Of a stretch of DNA of 64,000 bases, positions 1-11,600 are shown in pieces. Within the stretch, counting starts at the first letter, position 1, and every line of letters starts with the position of its first letter. Below the pieces are notes generated by a model, which was not told where the DNA came from, did not search any database, and saw nothing but the letters and a program-made list of their open reading frames with translations. Origin of the DNA: Ascidia mentula (taxonomy: Eukaryota > Chordata > Ascidiacea > Phlebobranchia > Ascidiidae); NCBI GenBank assembly GCA_947561715.1, contig OX387198.1, positions 1,550,001-1,614,000 of the forward strand, in the 5' to 3' direction. The position numbers were made by a program, and so were the translations under genes.

Positions 1-118
1 TGCATTTTAGTCCACAATATTTGCGTGTGCCCCGTACAATAACGTAGCAGTGCTGCTTCGGTTTTGACGTGGATGAGTTGAGTTTATATAAACTATAAAC
101 GTTGTCGTTTCATTGCAG

Positions 119-3100
119 GGAATGACGTCAAAATACACAGACTAAATATAACAGGTAAATTATTTATTGAAACTTTGATCAGAATTTTCCCGATAAAAAA
201 CTCTCCCAATGTAGAACATACATGCACTGGTAATGGATGTTGTATGACTGCCATTAACAACGTCCTTCATTCACCTCCATCTCCTGTCAACGTATTTATG
301 CAGTTCTTGACCGGAGGTAAGAGCAATTAGAGTTAAAATATTTCATATCTCTGTTCCTTAAAACACCCACAGACTTATGATGCAAATCATATGAAGTGTG
401 CAAAGCACGAATTAATGTAAACAAATTTGATAATTATGTTCGTCGCGTTTAAGTTGAGGCAAAGTTTAAAATGGAAAGTTTCCCAGACATAATCCGCAAT
501 ATGGAAAATTTATCCTCTCACAGAGTTTCTCACCAAATCTATTTCAAAAATATGTCACTAATGGTTCTACATTTCTTGCACTTAACATTGCAGTACTTGG
601 TTATGCTGAATCACAGCTATGAATTTTTGTGGGAGGTTTTTCGGGCGACATCTGGCGCATAAACAAAGGATTTTATCTTATGTGTTTCATAACGCCTGGC
701 ATATCTTAGCATGATTGTTTCGAATGGATGGTTTTGGATGATTGTTACGTTATGGAGAACCTTACATTTATCTGCGAGTCAGATCCTGTCATCAAACCAA
801 CCTCTGGTTTAGCCCGAAAGTTGAATTGACTTGGATTGGAAAGTTATTTGATGTTAGTGGGTGCATGTACATATCAAAATGATATGAACTTCACCTTATG
901 AGAGGCAGCAGGTTTGTCAAAACTAATTCAAATAAAACCAATTGCCGAAAACTCTGTTTTAAGGTGATTAGGCCAGATGACAATTTATATTTTTTATGTC
1001 AACAGCATTATTCTGATTAAAAGAAACTACCTAAACTATGTAAAAGCTGTAAGATATAATCTTGTCATGGTCAAATGTTTAACTTACCATCAGTTTCCTC
1101 CTATATATACCACTATATCTCTGGTAATATATCTTTCATAGACACAGATCTTGCCTGTAAAGCTGTGATAGTAACTAGAAATGTCACAAAAACTTCAGAC
1201 AACGACCAAAATTTAATTCAAAAAAACGATGATGTTATGAATTCCCCCAATAAAATTTCTGATACCCACATCAAACTTCAATTTACAACGCCTAAACCTT
1301 GGACGTACAACCTATTTTCAAAGCTTGCGAGCGTGAGCTACATCAAAATGATTTCGCCGGCGTATACGCTCAGCGACAATTACTGGCGTATTACGCCGAG
1401 CGCTTGCAAGCCCGCGACATTTCGTGACCAAACGCTTACGCTTCCCAGCTTTCTCGCGAGCGTACGATCGCTGCAATGAAACAAACAAAGCGTGTTTGTG
1501 GACCCGGAACAAAAAATAAGCCTTTGTTTACGTCGGGAAAGTTTGTGGTATGATTTTAGAAAATAAACGGTAACATAAAATTGTAAGAAACATACACACC
1601 CTTTGATGACCTAAATATTCAAATGCTTTCTTCCCTTTCAACAAAAATTTCTGTTTTGGTTGAACAAAATTGCACTAACCGAACAAAAAAATGCGCATAC
1701 ATGGTGATTTCCCGCCCAAGCAACTTTCTACCATAAAAATATACTTGTGCATATGGTTGTCATTTAAGTCTATATAAGCTCATTACAACCTTTTTTGTAT
1801 ATGCGAGCAATTTTTACACACACCTTTTTTATTGTAAAGTCTGTTATAGTTGCAATAAAATATACCTAATGAGAAACAATGCTAACCCTTTATAATTGCA
1901 GGATCCATCCCCAGTGTTCCAGGTTCGGGATATACAATTTCCATACAAGGATATGAAAAGTGTAAGATACATTGGTTCATTAACATTAACTCTGGAATAT
2001 ATGCTCGATTATAGTGAAAGTAAAAATACTTAAACTTGTTGCAATGCAGTTTTGAAAACACAGTAGGGCGTACAATCAAAGCTTGGCATGTCACATTATC
2101 CGGTTTAAACAATATTTAAAACAACTTTTTGTTTTGTAACTAACCGCTCATAATAAAATTTATGTCGGGATTTGGGAATCTTAATCAAAATATCTTTACT
2201 TTATTCCTACTATTTAAAAAGATATGTTTTTTTTGTTTGTTAGTTTTTACATCAAGTTTAATTACAGGTTTTCCCAATGTCGATCCTCTACACTTATCAG
2301 CTTGGTTATCACATGATCCAACCACTTGCCTCAATCTATCACTTTACTGCAGTAAGTGAACTCTCAAAATACAAAAAATATACGGTCAAATTTTATTGAA
2401 GCAATTTTTGTTTTGGGTCTCCCATTAAAAAATATTACAGATTTTTCACTAAATTTGCAAACAACCAAAATCCCACTGACAACTCTACAATCACCGACAA
2501 TTAACCAACCAACCACCATCCCAATAACAAACCAACTATCGACCACAACAAACACCAACTGGAATGAAATTATTCGTAGTGAGTACATATTTTCTAAAAC
2601 GTGAACATCCTCAAAAAAATGTTTAAATATATTTATGGCTTGGTAAACCGTGGCACATACAAAAAACACCAAACAGCAGTTGAAACTGCAAACTAAGAAA
2701 CTCAACATAACATTTGCTCAGGTTTGGAAAGTAATCTGATTTCTATACAACCGGCTAACCCAGATGATTTAACAAACATCGACCAACTTGTGGAGAATAT
2801 CACCCGATTCTATCAAACTTCAAATATAATCACTTTCCACAATGGTAATGCCCAACTTTACTTCAATCATTCGACATTGACTGTTCCCCAGACTCAACTC
2901 ACTGCCAATATCTTGCTTGGTTCAACTCGCATCGACTTAACGTTAGAAACAAACGGAGCAAACCAAGTCGCATTTTCAGTTCTTCAGTTTAAGATTCCAG
3001 AGGATGTGGAGGTTGAAGGTCCGAGTGACCAAGTTGGCTCCCTCGCCACAACACGATACATAGCCATCAAAAATACGAGCTACATTGTTATTGTCGGTTT

Positions 3101-4655
3101 GAATGTGGACGAAATTTTCCCACCTCTTGGCAAAGCAAAACTCAACAATCATCTGCAAGGCAACGTGAGATTCGTCCTTCCTACCACGTCACCACAATCA
3201 GCGTGCGAAGAAATTGAAAACATGAAGAAAAACGGAAGCAACCAGAAAATCTCCCAACTTTCGCCCAGATGCACATTCTTCGACGGAGCAGTGTCTTTAT
3301 ATTCGGATGAGGGCTGTACCACCGAAGCAAGCCCTGATCACGTGACGTGCAGTTGCAACCACCTCACTGTTTTCTCCGTCCTCCTGGCGGTAAAATCCAT
3401 CGTCGTTCCACACGGTGTTAAGGTAAGTGGACGTATATTGCTTCGTTCATATGTTTGTATCTTGTGCTTGAATTATTCAGTTCCATTATATTGACAGATG
3501 ATGAATTGGTTTGAGGTCGTGTTTTGGAAATGTTTAAAACATTTATGACTTCTTGATGTATTAATTGTTCCAGATTACAACATACGTCACAGAATCAACA
3601 TCCGTCTTCTTCCTCCTGCTCACCGCAATCATCCTGCTCTGTTTCAATGAGGGAGGGGACAGAATTTACATCCAGATAAGTTTGACGTCATCACTTCTGC
3701 TTCTTCACGGCGTCAACTTGTTGCACGATATTATCGTCACGCACGATAAGCCATGCATGGCGTTTACAGTGCTAAACCATTTTTTCTTGATGTGTTCAGG
3801 TAAAGATGTTTAAATAACAACAAATCAAACAGTTTACAGAGCCTTTTCTTACCATAGGAATGTGGTTTCTGATCGAGGGAATACGACTCTTCATGGCTAC
3901 CTCCAATCCAATCGACTTCCAAGCCCAGGATTCAAAAAAACGACTGAAGTACTTTATGACCTTCGGGTGGCTTCTTCCCGCCTTGATTGTGGGAATATCC
4001 GCACCCGTGGGATTCCACTTCGGCGTCTACATGAAACCACAGCCTTATTACGAGGCGTGCCACCAATACCAAAACAATACTTCACCAATTCCCAAGTACG
4101 ACAGATGCTGGTTGGCTCCCAACACTCCGGTTTTCTACACTTCCGTCATCACTCCTCTTGCTCTCGTCCTTCTCATCAACCTCTTCATTATCGGGAAAAC
4201 ATCTTATGTAGCATTAACCTCCCGAAGAATGCGGAACAGAGGAGATGACCCTGATCAGGAGGATGCAAAGAGAGCTGCAAAGACGTTCATTTTCCTCTTC
4301 CTGATGCTCGGTGGAACCTGGAGCTTGGCATTGTTCACTGGTGAGTTTCGATACTCTCAGCATTTCTTCGTGTGAATCTATTCCCCAAAATTATGTGAGT
4401 TATAAAAAAACGTAATCTTTTTCAGGAATTGGAAACGAAATCTCGAACGAGATTTTCATGTACATTCACAGCTTGGTGAACGGGATGCAGGGATTCGTCC
4501 TGTTTGTTATCTACTGCATTATGGATGACGGCATCAGAAAGCGCTTCCTTCCCGACAATAAGAAACCGAAACGTGATGGTAGTAGTGGAGGAAACGTTGC
4601 TATGGAAGATATGCGTGTATGTGAGGAGGTGATGCAACGTATTAACAATGAGTAG
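119..4655 (+). CDS. Adhesion GPCR gene 1 (5' exons outside window)
   Basis: Exons 4-12 lie at 119-154, 215-316, 1902-1961, 2268-2351, 2441-2578, 2722-3422, 3574-3799, 3858-4340 and 4426-4655. The window opens in intron 3, so the signal peptide and exons 2-3 are missing. The product is a plasma-membrane receptor. Exon 9 is a GAIN domain ending in the GPS motif (CSCNHLT; autoproteolysis is expected between L and T), followed by the tethered agonist TVFSVLLAVK. Exon 10 holds TM1-TM3, exon 11 the end of TM3 to TM6 with the ECL2 Cys-Trp pair (DRCWLAP), and exon 12 TM7 (QGFVLFVIYC) plus a basic tail. All visible exons are open. It differs from the other copies in a canonical GT donor after exon 9 and in lacking six bases in exon 9. 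Its stalk, 46 codons, is the shortest of the seven. Ligand and G-protein coupling cannot be inferred. Confidence 0.9.
1300..1512. repeat. GC-rich repeated insert in intron 5, gene 1
   Basis: This block has many CG dinucleotides and sits inside an AT-rich intron. The same block lies in intron 5 of genes 2, 3 and 4 but not of genes 5-7. It starts near TTGGACGTACAACC and ends near GTGGACCCGG. It looks like an old transposon-derived insert carried along by the gene duplications. I could not define terminal repeats or a family. Confidence 0.5.
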
Positions 4656-5969
4656 AGTGGATTTGAGTGGGAAATATCGTCTTTGCTCAACACTAAGTAT
4701 TTGTGTCTTTCCACCTTGTATCAATATATTTGTGCTGCAAGTTTTCCAAGTTCTGATGTAAATTTTCTATAGTGCGGATTGTAACAAACATTTGTTCTTG
4801 AATTCTGAAACGTTTTTGTCATTGACTTGTGTGTTCGTTTAAACTTCATAACCTGTGTGTTCTTCAGTGTTCTTAGAGATTCTGTGTATGTTTTTGAATG
4901 GTTGTCTTTTTTGTAGATATAAGTTGTTGTCTTGAAAGGTGATGCAACGTATTAACAATGAGTAGAGTTGATATGAGTGGTGTTTCATTGTTGTCATGAA
5001 TGTTAGTTTGTTTGCATAAAACGTTTTGTACATTTGTTCGCAATCAGATATTTTCGGAATTTTGTGCACCTTGGAAATCTGCAATATTAAGTTCTCCAGA
5101 AATGACAGACTTGGCACCCAAAAAAATTTTGATAGAGACAGAATTAAAGATTGTCTCCTTGTATCTACATTTAATTCAATGCATTCGTATATTTTACATT
5201 GGTTTTACCATTTGTTGTTTCATCTCACTGGTAAACAGCAGTCGCACGCAAATGAACGCCGATGCTCCCTCCACAAATTTGTGGTAATTATTCCGGATTT
5301 CTTCCATGGAGAGCGAGTAAAGCGAGTTTACAATTCTCGTCTTCTTGTTATTAACGCGCATGACGAACGCTTGTCGCGTTTTGTCGCAACAATTTCTCCT
5401 ATTAAGTTTATGACAACATGGTGACTTGAAATCAACCCGATTGCCGATGTGGAAAGTTTGATAATGTTGGTGGTAACATGGTCGCAGTTGCTTTGTTATG
5501 TTATGTTGGGTTGTTGGTCATTTTATTGTGTTTTCCGCGAGAAAATTTATTAAATGGGCAAATCATACATGTTGCTTGAAAATAATAACTGCTAATACCA
5601 ACCAACGTGCATTGATGCGTTCGTATACGGATTTAGAAATCGTCAGCAACAAACGACTGCAACATAAACTTGCTGCTTCATCAATTAACGCAACACTCAC
5701 ACAAATTTGATGACGCAGAGAAACAGACAATACCTTACAGAGGGCCAGATTCTCTTAAATTGCAATTCAAAAGCAAATATTTAAAACTAGTTCATATTTT
5801 AATTATTTCTTTTTCTGAAAACTACCTTTTCCCAACCCCAAATATTATGCATGACGGAGGTGGAAAAATTACATTCAAAATGCAATGTGACAACACCTTT
5901 CAGTATATTTTTTGATTCAAATACAAAAAAAGTAATTTAACAATGAATTTTTTGTCCCGTCTTTATTAG
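4656..5969. other. 3' flank of gene 1
   Basis: This is the 3' UTR and intergenic DNA, closely matched downstream of genes 2 and 3. At 4938-4980 it repeats the coding end of exon 12 together with its stop context (4628-4670), so the tail end has been duplicated once into the UTR. The same duplicate recurs at 14586-14628 and 24635-24677. The short ORFs in this span show no recognisable domain. Confidence 0.6.
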
Positions 5970-6220
5970 GGCTGCAAAAGAAAAGTTGGAATTTACTTCT
6001 GGTTGCTCGGAATCATTATCGTCTGTGTCTTCATTGTCGAGGTGAGAAAGAAAAGTTTGTGATGCAAACGTTTGAAAGTAAACATTTTATACCTGAAGTA
6101 AAAACTTAATTCGAAATTGTTTGGAAAGTGAACATTTCATCTAAAGGCATCTTATTTGTCTAGATGTTCGGATTGGTGCTGTCTTGTTGTCTGTACAAAG
6201 GGATTGGAGACGTCCAGTGA
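5970..6220 (+). pseudogene. Orphan last two exons of a tetraspanin-like gene, copy 1
   Basis: Exon 5970-6041 (after TTATTAG, donor GTGAG) encodes GCKRKVGIYFWLLGIIIV and ends CVFIVE. Exon 6164-6220 encodes MFGLVLSCCLYKGIGDVQ and a stop, followed by AATAAA near 6232. This matches the end of tetraspanins: the last loop Gly-Cys, TM4 and the juxtamembrane CC pair that is normally palmitoylated. I found no upstream tetraspanin exons (CCG loop, TM1-TM3) nearby, so it is probably a duplicated 3' fragment. However, most differences from the second copy (15764-16014) are synonymous, which suggests past or present coding constraint. An unseen distant 5' part cannot be excluded. Confidence 0.55.
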
Positions 6221-6766
6221 CGTAACAAGAATAAATTCTCATTATTGTGTTTCGAATTCGTATTGATTATAATATTTTTTTATATTCGTTGTACGGCGCT
6301 GTAGGTCCTTTGATTTCATTTCTGTTTTACTCTAAAAAAAAACATCTTCCTATCAATGGAATCAAACATCAAACTTTAGCTAATTCGGTCGAGGACGCTA
6401 TGCAAAATTCAAAAATTACTATGAAAACTAAACTAAAATTTTTTTGTAGTTGTAGTTGATAAAAAATTGTATTACAATATTTTTCCGATATAATAAAGTC
6501 GGGTGGTCATTCTAAGTTTAGGCGCCTTTGTGTTTGGTCAGCCGAAACTGCTTCCAGTCACACCACGAGGAGGTACACATATGACTTGGTATTTGAGCCA
6601 AATAGGCCAGAGACCAACCTGAAAAATACCTAAAACATATGTTAAACATTAGTTACATTATTAAGCCTATACTTAGCCTATACTTAAATGTAGCAGATCT
6701 TGCCATGTATTGTGCAATGTTTTAATACAAGCGACACCAATTTATGAAGAGAGGAATATAGTTGTT

Positions 6767-6878
6767 TAAGCTGTAAACAGCTGGCCAGAGTTTCGAACTA
6801 TAAGGTCTCATCAGTGCAGCTGGTGTGACTATAAGACGACTTTGCTGACCAAACGGCCAAGCAAAGACTTCCACTTTG
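6767..6878. mobile_element. Arm of a foldback element, copy 1
   Basis: This segment closely matches the left arm of the foldback element at 53027-53258; the shared core reads AAGGTCTCATCAGTGCAGCT. It is repeated at 16561-16672 as part of the larger duplication. Only one clear arm is visible here; a weakly similar inverted stretch near 6525-6570 may be the other. Confidence 0.45.
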
Positions 6879-7652
6879 TGTAGGAATAAATTTGTTTGAA
6901 ACAAAATGCTGTGGATAAATGCCAGCTAGATTATTTACAAATATCGGAAAAAACAACTTCGCCTGCATATTCATCATCGGTTTCTGCAAATTAAACGAAT
7001 ACATTTGTGTTTTGTATAAAAATAGATCAGTTACTGAAGCCATGATCTACCTTTGCCTGGAAGCTACAGACATTTAGCATTAGATTGTCCTATGTGTTGA
7101 AAATATTCTTGTGGTTTCAGTGTGAGAAGAGACACAAAGAACGCACCATGTGTTCTGTGCAATCATAAAAAGTGTTGTTTCTAAGTCATGTTTGATACAA
7201 AAAAGACGTCCACGTTCATAGCCTTGGAATGCAACTACATCAGGATTCGATGCAACGCAGGATAGCAAATTACTCATCGATGCCTTGCAAGTAGAAGTGA
7301 GGAGGGAATGTTTCCCAAAGCATTTCACTTTTCGTTTGAAATTTATCATTAGCTTTTGTGCTATTGTTGATCGCTCACGACAAAACTGTTGTTGTAGTCT
7401 GATTATGAGCATTTAACAATTACACGCAAACATATTTTCACATTTCATCTCAGCAACGTTTACATATTTCTTCTCAGCTTGGTTTAACACCAAGCACACA
7501 GATCGGTTGCAATTAAGCTGAATGACATAGAAACTAAAATCTCAAAATGAGAAACAAAAACACTTGCTTTAATACATGAATAGTTTTTCTTCAAAAATTT
7601 GCACAAAAATGCAGTTTCACAAAAACATCAACAATACATGACATTATATTAA
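6879..7652. other. Duplicated intergenic DNA of unknown content
   Basis: Nearly the same sequence recurs at 16673-17448, between genes 2 and 3. A minus-strand reading frame at 7080-7412 is only partly kept in the second copy. I recognise no protein or RNA here. Confidence 0.4.
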
Positions 7653-7672
7653 GGCGCTACGTGGCGCTATTG
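7653..7672. promoter_or_regulatory. Conserved upstream block ahead of gene 2
   Basis: The core CTACGTGGCGCTATTG is kept about 475 bases upstream of relic exon 1A. The same core, with CTACGTGG or CCACGTGG, sits upstream of exon 1A in genes 3, 5, 6 and 7. Conservation at a similar distance from the same exon suggests a promoter or enhancer site. The CACGTG form would be an E-box. No factor is assigned. Confidence 0.4.
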
Positions 7673-8129
7673 TATCATTTCATTTTTTAACCTCACAGTA
7701 TGTATGCTACATTTAGTCGACAATAGAACAACCGTTTTTCGTTGGTTGCGTGACTTCCTATGTATGCTCGTTGCAGTAAGCGTATTGTCATATGTGGAGC
7801 CTGCTGACGAGTTTGTCCTGTCGAGTGGCAGATGTTTTTTTAGTTCATTCAAAGGTTATTAAAAGTATTTAATACAACAGTACTAATTAAAAAGTTTAGA
7901 GGATTTCAAAACAGCCGCTTTGTTTTAGGTTATTGTTTTTGCTCAATTGTGGAACCGGTTTATTACAGCAGACGTGCATTTCCTTATGTGTTTGGTAGCC
8001 GACCTGTCTGTTACATTTGTATTTATTGCGTGAAAATGTATTTGTAAATAAAACTTCAAATTAAAAGCAATCTTGTTGGGGAAAAAACATAAGACACAAT
8101 TTTGTTGTGAAAGCGGAATTCTTACAAAC

Positions 8130-8262
8130 ATGAAGTTTCCAGTTGTTGTCTTGCCGTTTACCCGGTGTCGTGACGTCACCAAGGCACGTCACATTGCAGT
8201 GATGTCATTTCTGCTTGTGTTGTTCACGTGTACTTATCAATTAGACCCCTCTGACTATTGTG
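8130..8262 (+). pseudogene. Relic alternative first exon 1A of gene 2
   Basis: It reads MKFPVVVLPF, then a hydrophobic core (VMSFLLVLF) and ends LDPSDYCG, homologous to the working first exons of genes 5-7 (133 bases, phase 1 end). The frame is open, but the donor is GTTGTT instead of GTGAGT, so splicing to exon 2 would be weak. Exon 1B at 8625 is probably the first exon in use. It could still act as an alternative signal-peptide exon. Confidence 0.55.
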
Positions 8263-8624
8263 GTTGTTGGTGAATGCACAACATTTGTGAATTGTTATGG
8301 TGGCTTTATTTCCAACACTCTACGATGAGATAAAATGTCGTCGAGAGTGGTTCCGTCGAAAACGCGATTTTAAAATATACCAATACGCAGTTTATTATAG
8401 AAAGAAAATACCTCCAAAGCCTCCAAGTTAGCATGCGACGCCACAGAAACACGAAAACAGCGCACCATTGGTAGCTTCTGGTCAAACAAATGTAATAATT
8501 TATGAAATGATTGAAGGTGATTTGTACCATGGAAATGCAATGAATTAAATGGAGAAAGATTTGTTTAGTTAAGCCAACACTCCTAATATTGTAATTCCAC
8601 ATTGGTTTTGTACAGCTTGCAATT

Positions 8625-11600
8625 ATGTTCCCCCACTTGAGAAAAATTCGTGACGTAGTTCTGGTTCGTTACGTCACTGCTTTGGTTTTAATCTGTTCAT
8701 TATTTGGTGGAGTTTTAACCCTCGATCCGTCGGATTACTGCGGTAAGTTCGTTTAAAAATTAAGTCGGTTTAAGTTGGTGCGGAAGTTTCCTTGAAACTG
8801 AAACTAAATCCATCTTCGCATTTTTTATCAAGTATTTTGAAAAAAAGGTGGCATTATTTATATTTATTGGGTTAAAATAGAATGCTGTTGTGTTTCAGGT
8901 CGTGGACCAAGAGATTGCGTCGTCCTCCTGTGCAACTACACCGGTGGAACGACATTTCCCTGTGGTAAATATTTACTATTTTTAGTCATTTTTAGGAACT
9001 ATTGGCATAAAGCAAAGAAATGTGTTTACAAACAATATATATAAGGTTTCAATATTTCGTGTATGCGCCACAAGTGTGTGACTTTTTATCGTTAAATTAA
9101 AAAATGTGTGAGGTGACTCCGTAATATTTGATGCTGAGAAACAAAATAATCCGACAACGTTTTGCATACTGCTCACCTTTTTGATGATAACACAACCAAT
9201 ATGTAGCTAGGAAAGCTATAGTTTGTTTGATAAAACATTTCCAGATTGAAATGAAAAGTTCCTTTTAACATTTTCAGTTTTTGCTCCTCGAAACGAATCT
9301 CACAAAGTTTACAATGGATCTGGTGGGAGATGTAAGTAAACCCTTGTTACGTTGTTGACGTTTAGTTTGGGTATTATGCTTGAACTACTTGGTTGTTGGT
9401 TAAGGCAGTTTGTGATTGATTGCGGTGTGAACAAATTTGTGTGAAAATCGTCGGATGAGTCGATGTAACCGAGATTATTGATTCGGGGACGATTGCGCGA
9501 GAAAGAATAAGAGTATCGTTTTTTTGTTTCGATAAAAAAGCCAAATAAGTGGTAATAAGTGTTACGCGAAAATCGGATCTAGTTAGAAGGACCGAGGTCT
9601 AAAAATACATTCTAAACAAAGTATTCCATTGACCTCAATGAGAAAATAGTATCTAGAGTGCGTTATGTACATTTCAAATTATTCCATTTTGGTCCTTAAT
9701 ATTTGCGTGTGCAATAACACAATAACATGGCAGTACTGATTCGGTTTTTTGACGTGGATGAGATGAGTTTTTATAAACTATAAACGTTGTCGTTTCATTG
9801 CAGGGAGTAGCGCCAACATAGAAAACCTAAATATAACAGGTAAATTATTTGTTGAAACTTTGATCAGAATTTTCCCGATAAAATTCAACTGTCAATGTAG
9901 AACATACGTGCACTGGTAGTGGATGTTGTATAACTTCCATCAATGGCCAGTCTTCCCCACCTCCCTTTCCTCCTATCAACGTATTGATGCAGTTCTTGAC
10001 CGGAGGTAAGAACAATTAGAGTTAAAATATTTCATATCTCTGTTCCTTAAAACACCCACAGACTTATAATGCAAATCATATGAAGTGTGCAAAGCACGAA
10101 TTAATGTAAACAAATTTGATAATTATGTTCGTCGCGTTTAAGTTAAGGCAAAGTTTAAAATGGAAAGTTTCCCAGACATAATTCGCAATATGGAAAATTT
10201 ATCCTCTCACAGAGTTTCTCACCAAATCTGTTTCAAAAATATGTCACTGATGGTTCTACATTTCTTGAACCAAATATAATTATTTGCAGTACTTGGTTAT
10301 GCTGAATCACAGCTATGTATTTTTGTGAGAGGTTTTACAAGCGAAATCTGGCGCAAAACAAAGGATTTCGCTTTGTGGTTTTCATAACACCTGGCATATC
10401 TTGGCATGGTTGTTTCCAATGGATTGTTTTGGTTAATTGTTACTTCATGGAAAACCTTACATTTATCTGCGAGTCAGATTTGAGTCAAACCTAGAAAGAA
10501 AATTTCGCTTTTTTAAATAATGATTGTGCAACAATTTGTCACACCTCTTCGTTGTTAGTGGGTTCGTACATATCCAAATGATAAAAACTTCACCTTATAA
10601 GAGGCAGCAGGTTTGTCAAAACTAATTCAAATAAACCAAATGCCTACAACTCTGTTTAAGGTGAATAGGCCAGATGACAATTTATATTTTCTATGTCAAC
10701 AGCATTATTCTGATTAAATGAAACTACCTAAACTATGTAAAAGCTGTAAGATATAATCTTGGCATAGTCAAATGTTTAACTTACCATTAGCTTTCCCCAT
10801 CCATATAACACTATATCTCTTATAATATATCTTTCATAGACACAGATCTTTTCTGTTAAGCTGTGATAGTAACTAGAAATGTCACTACAACTTCATAAAA
10901 CAACCAAAATTTAATTTAAAAAACGATGATGTTATTAATTCCTCCCAATAAAATTTCTGATACCCACATTAAACTTCAATTTACAACACCTAAACCTTGG
11001 ACGTACAACCCATTTTCAAATCTTGCGGGCGTGAGCTAAATCAAAATGATTTCGCCGGGGTATACGCTCAGCGACAATGCGGGCGTATTACGCCGAGCGC
11101 TCGCAAGCCCGCGACTTTTCGTGACCAAACGCTCAAGCTTTCTAGCTGTTTCGTTTGAACAAAGCTACATTAACTTGACAAAAGATGCTCATACATGGGG
11201 ATTTCCCGCACAAGAAACTTTCTAATATAGAAATATGCTTGTGCATATGGTGGTCATTTTAAGTGTTTGTGAACATACGGCAACCTATTTTGTATATATA
11301 AGCAATTTTTACCCACACCTTTCTTTTGTTGTAAAGCCAGTTATACTTTGTATTAAAATATACTTTATGTATACAACAATGCAAATGCTTTATAATTGCA
11401 GGATCTATCCCCAGTGTTCCAGTTTCGGGATATACAACTTCCATACAAAGATATGAAAAGTGTAAGATTCATTGCTTCATTAACATTGACTGTGTAATAT
11501 ATGCTAGATTACAATGAAAGTAAAAATGCTTAACTCACCTGTAGAAATTTAAGGGTTTGTTAATTTAAAACTTGTTGCAATGCAGTTTTAAAAACACAGT

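Noticed and set aside
471-662. 63-codon frame in intron 5 of gene 1
   Set aside because: The similar intron sequence in genes 2-4 does not keep the frame.
3862-4248. Open second frame of 128-160 codons over exon 11, present in most copies
   Set aside because: It starts at a GTG, overlaps the TM3-TM6 coding frame, and its conservation is explained by conservation of the receptor frame. It breaks or changes length freely between copies.
4422-4724. Antisense frames over exon 12 and the 3' UTR
   Set aside because: They mirror a coding exon and have no domain.
5026-5424. 132-codon frame downstream of gene 1
   Set aside because: It is shortened or broken in the copies after genes 2 and 3 and shows no domain.
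5700-5780. Possible upstream tetraspanin exon (DDAEKQTIPYRGPDSLK)
   Set aside because: It is kept in two copies, but it lacks the CCG and other tetraspanin loop motifs and has no clear donor.
7080-7412. 110-codon minus-strand frame between genes 1 and 2
   Set aside because: It is shortened and changed in the duplicate at 17010-17207, and no family was recognised. A transposase fragment could not be supported.
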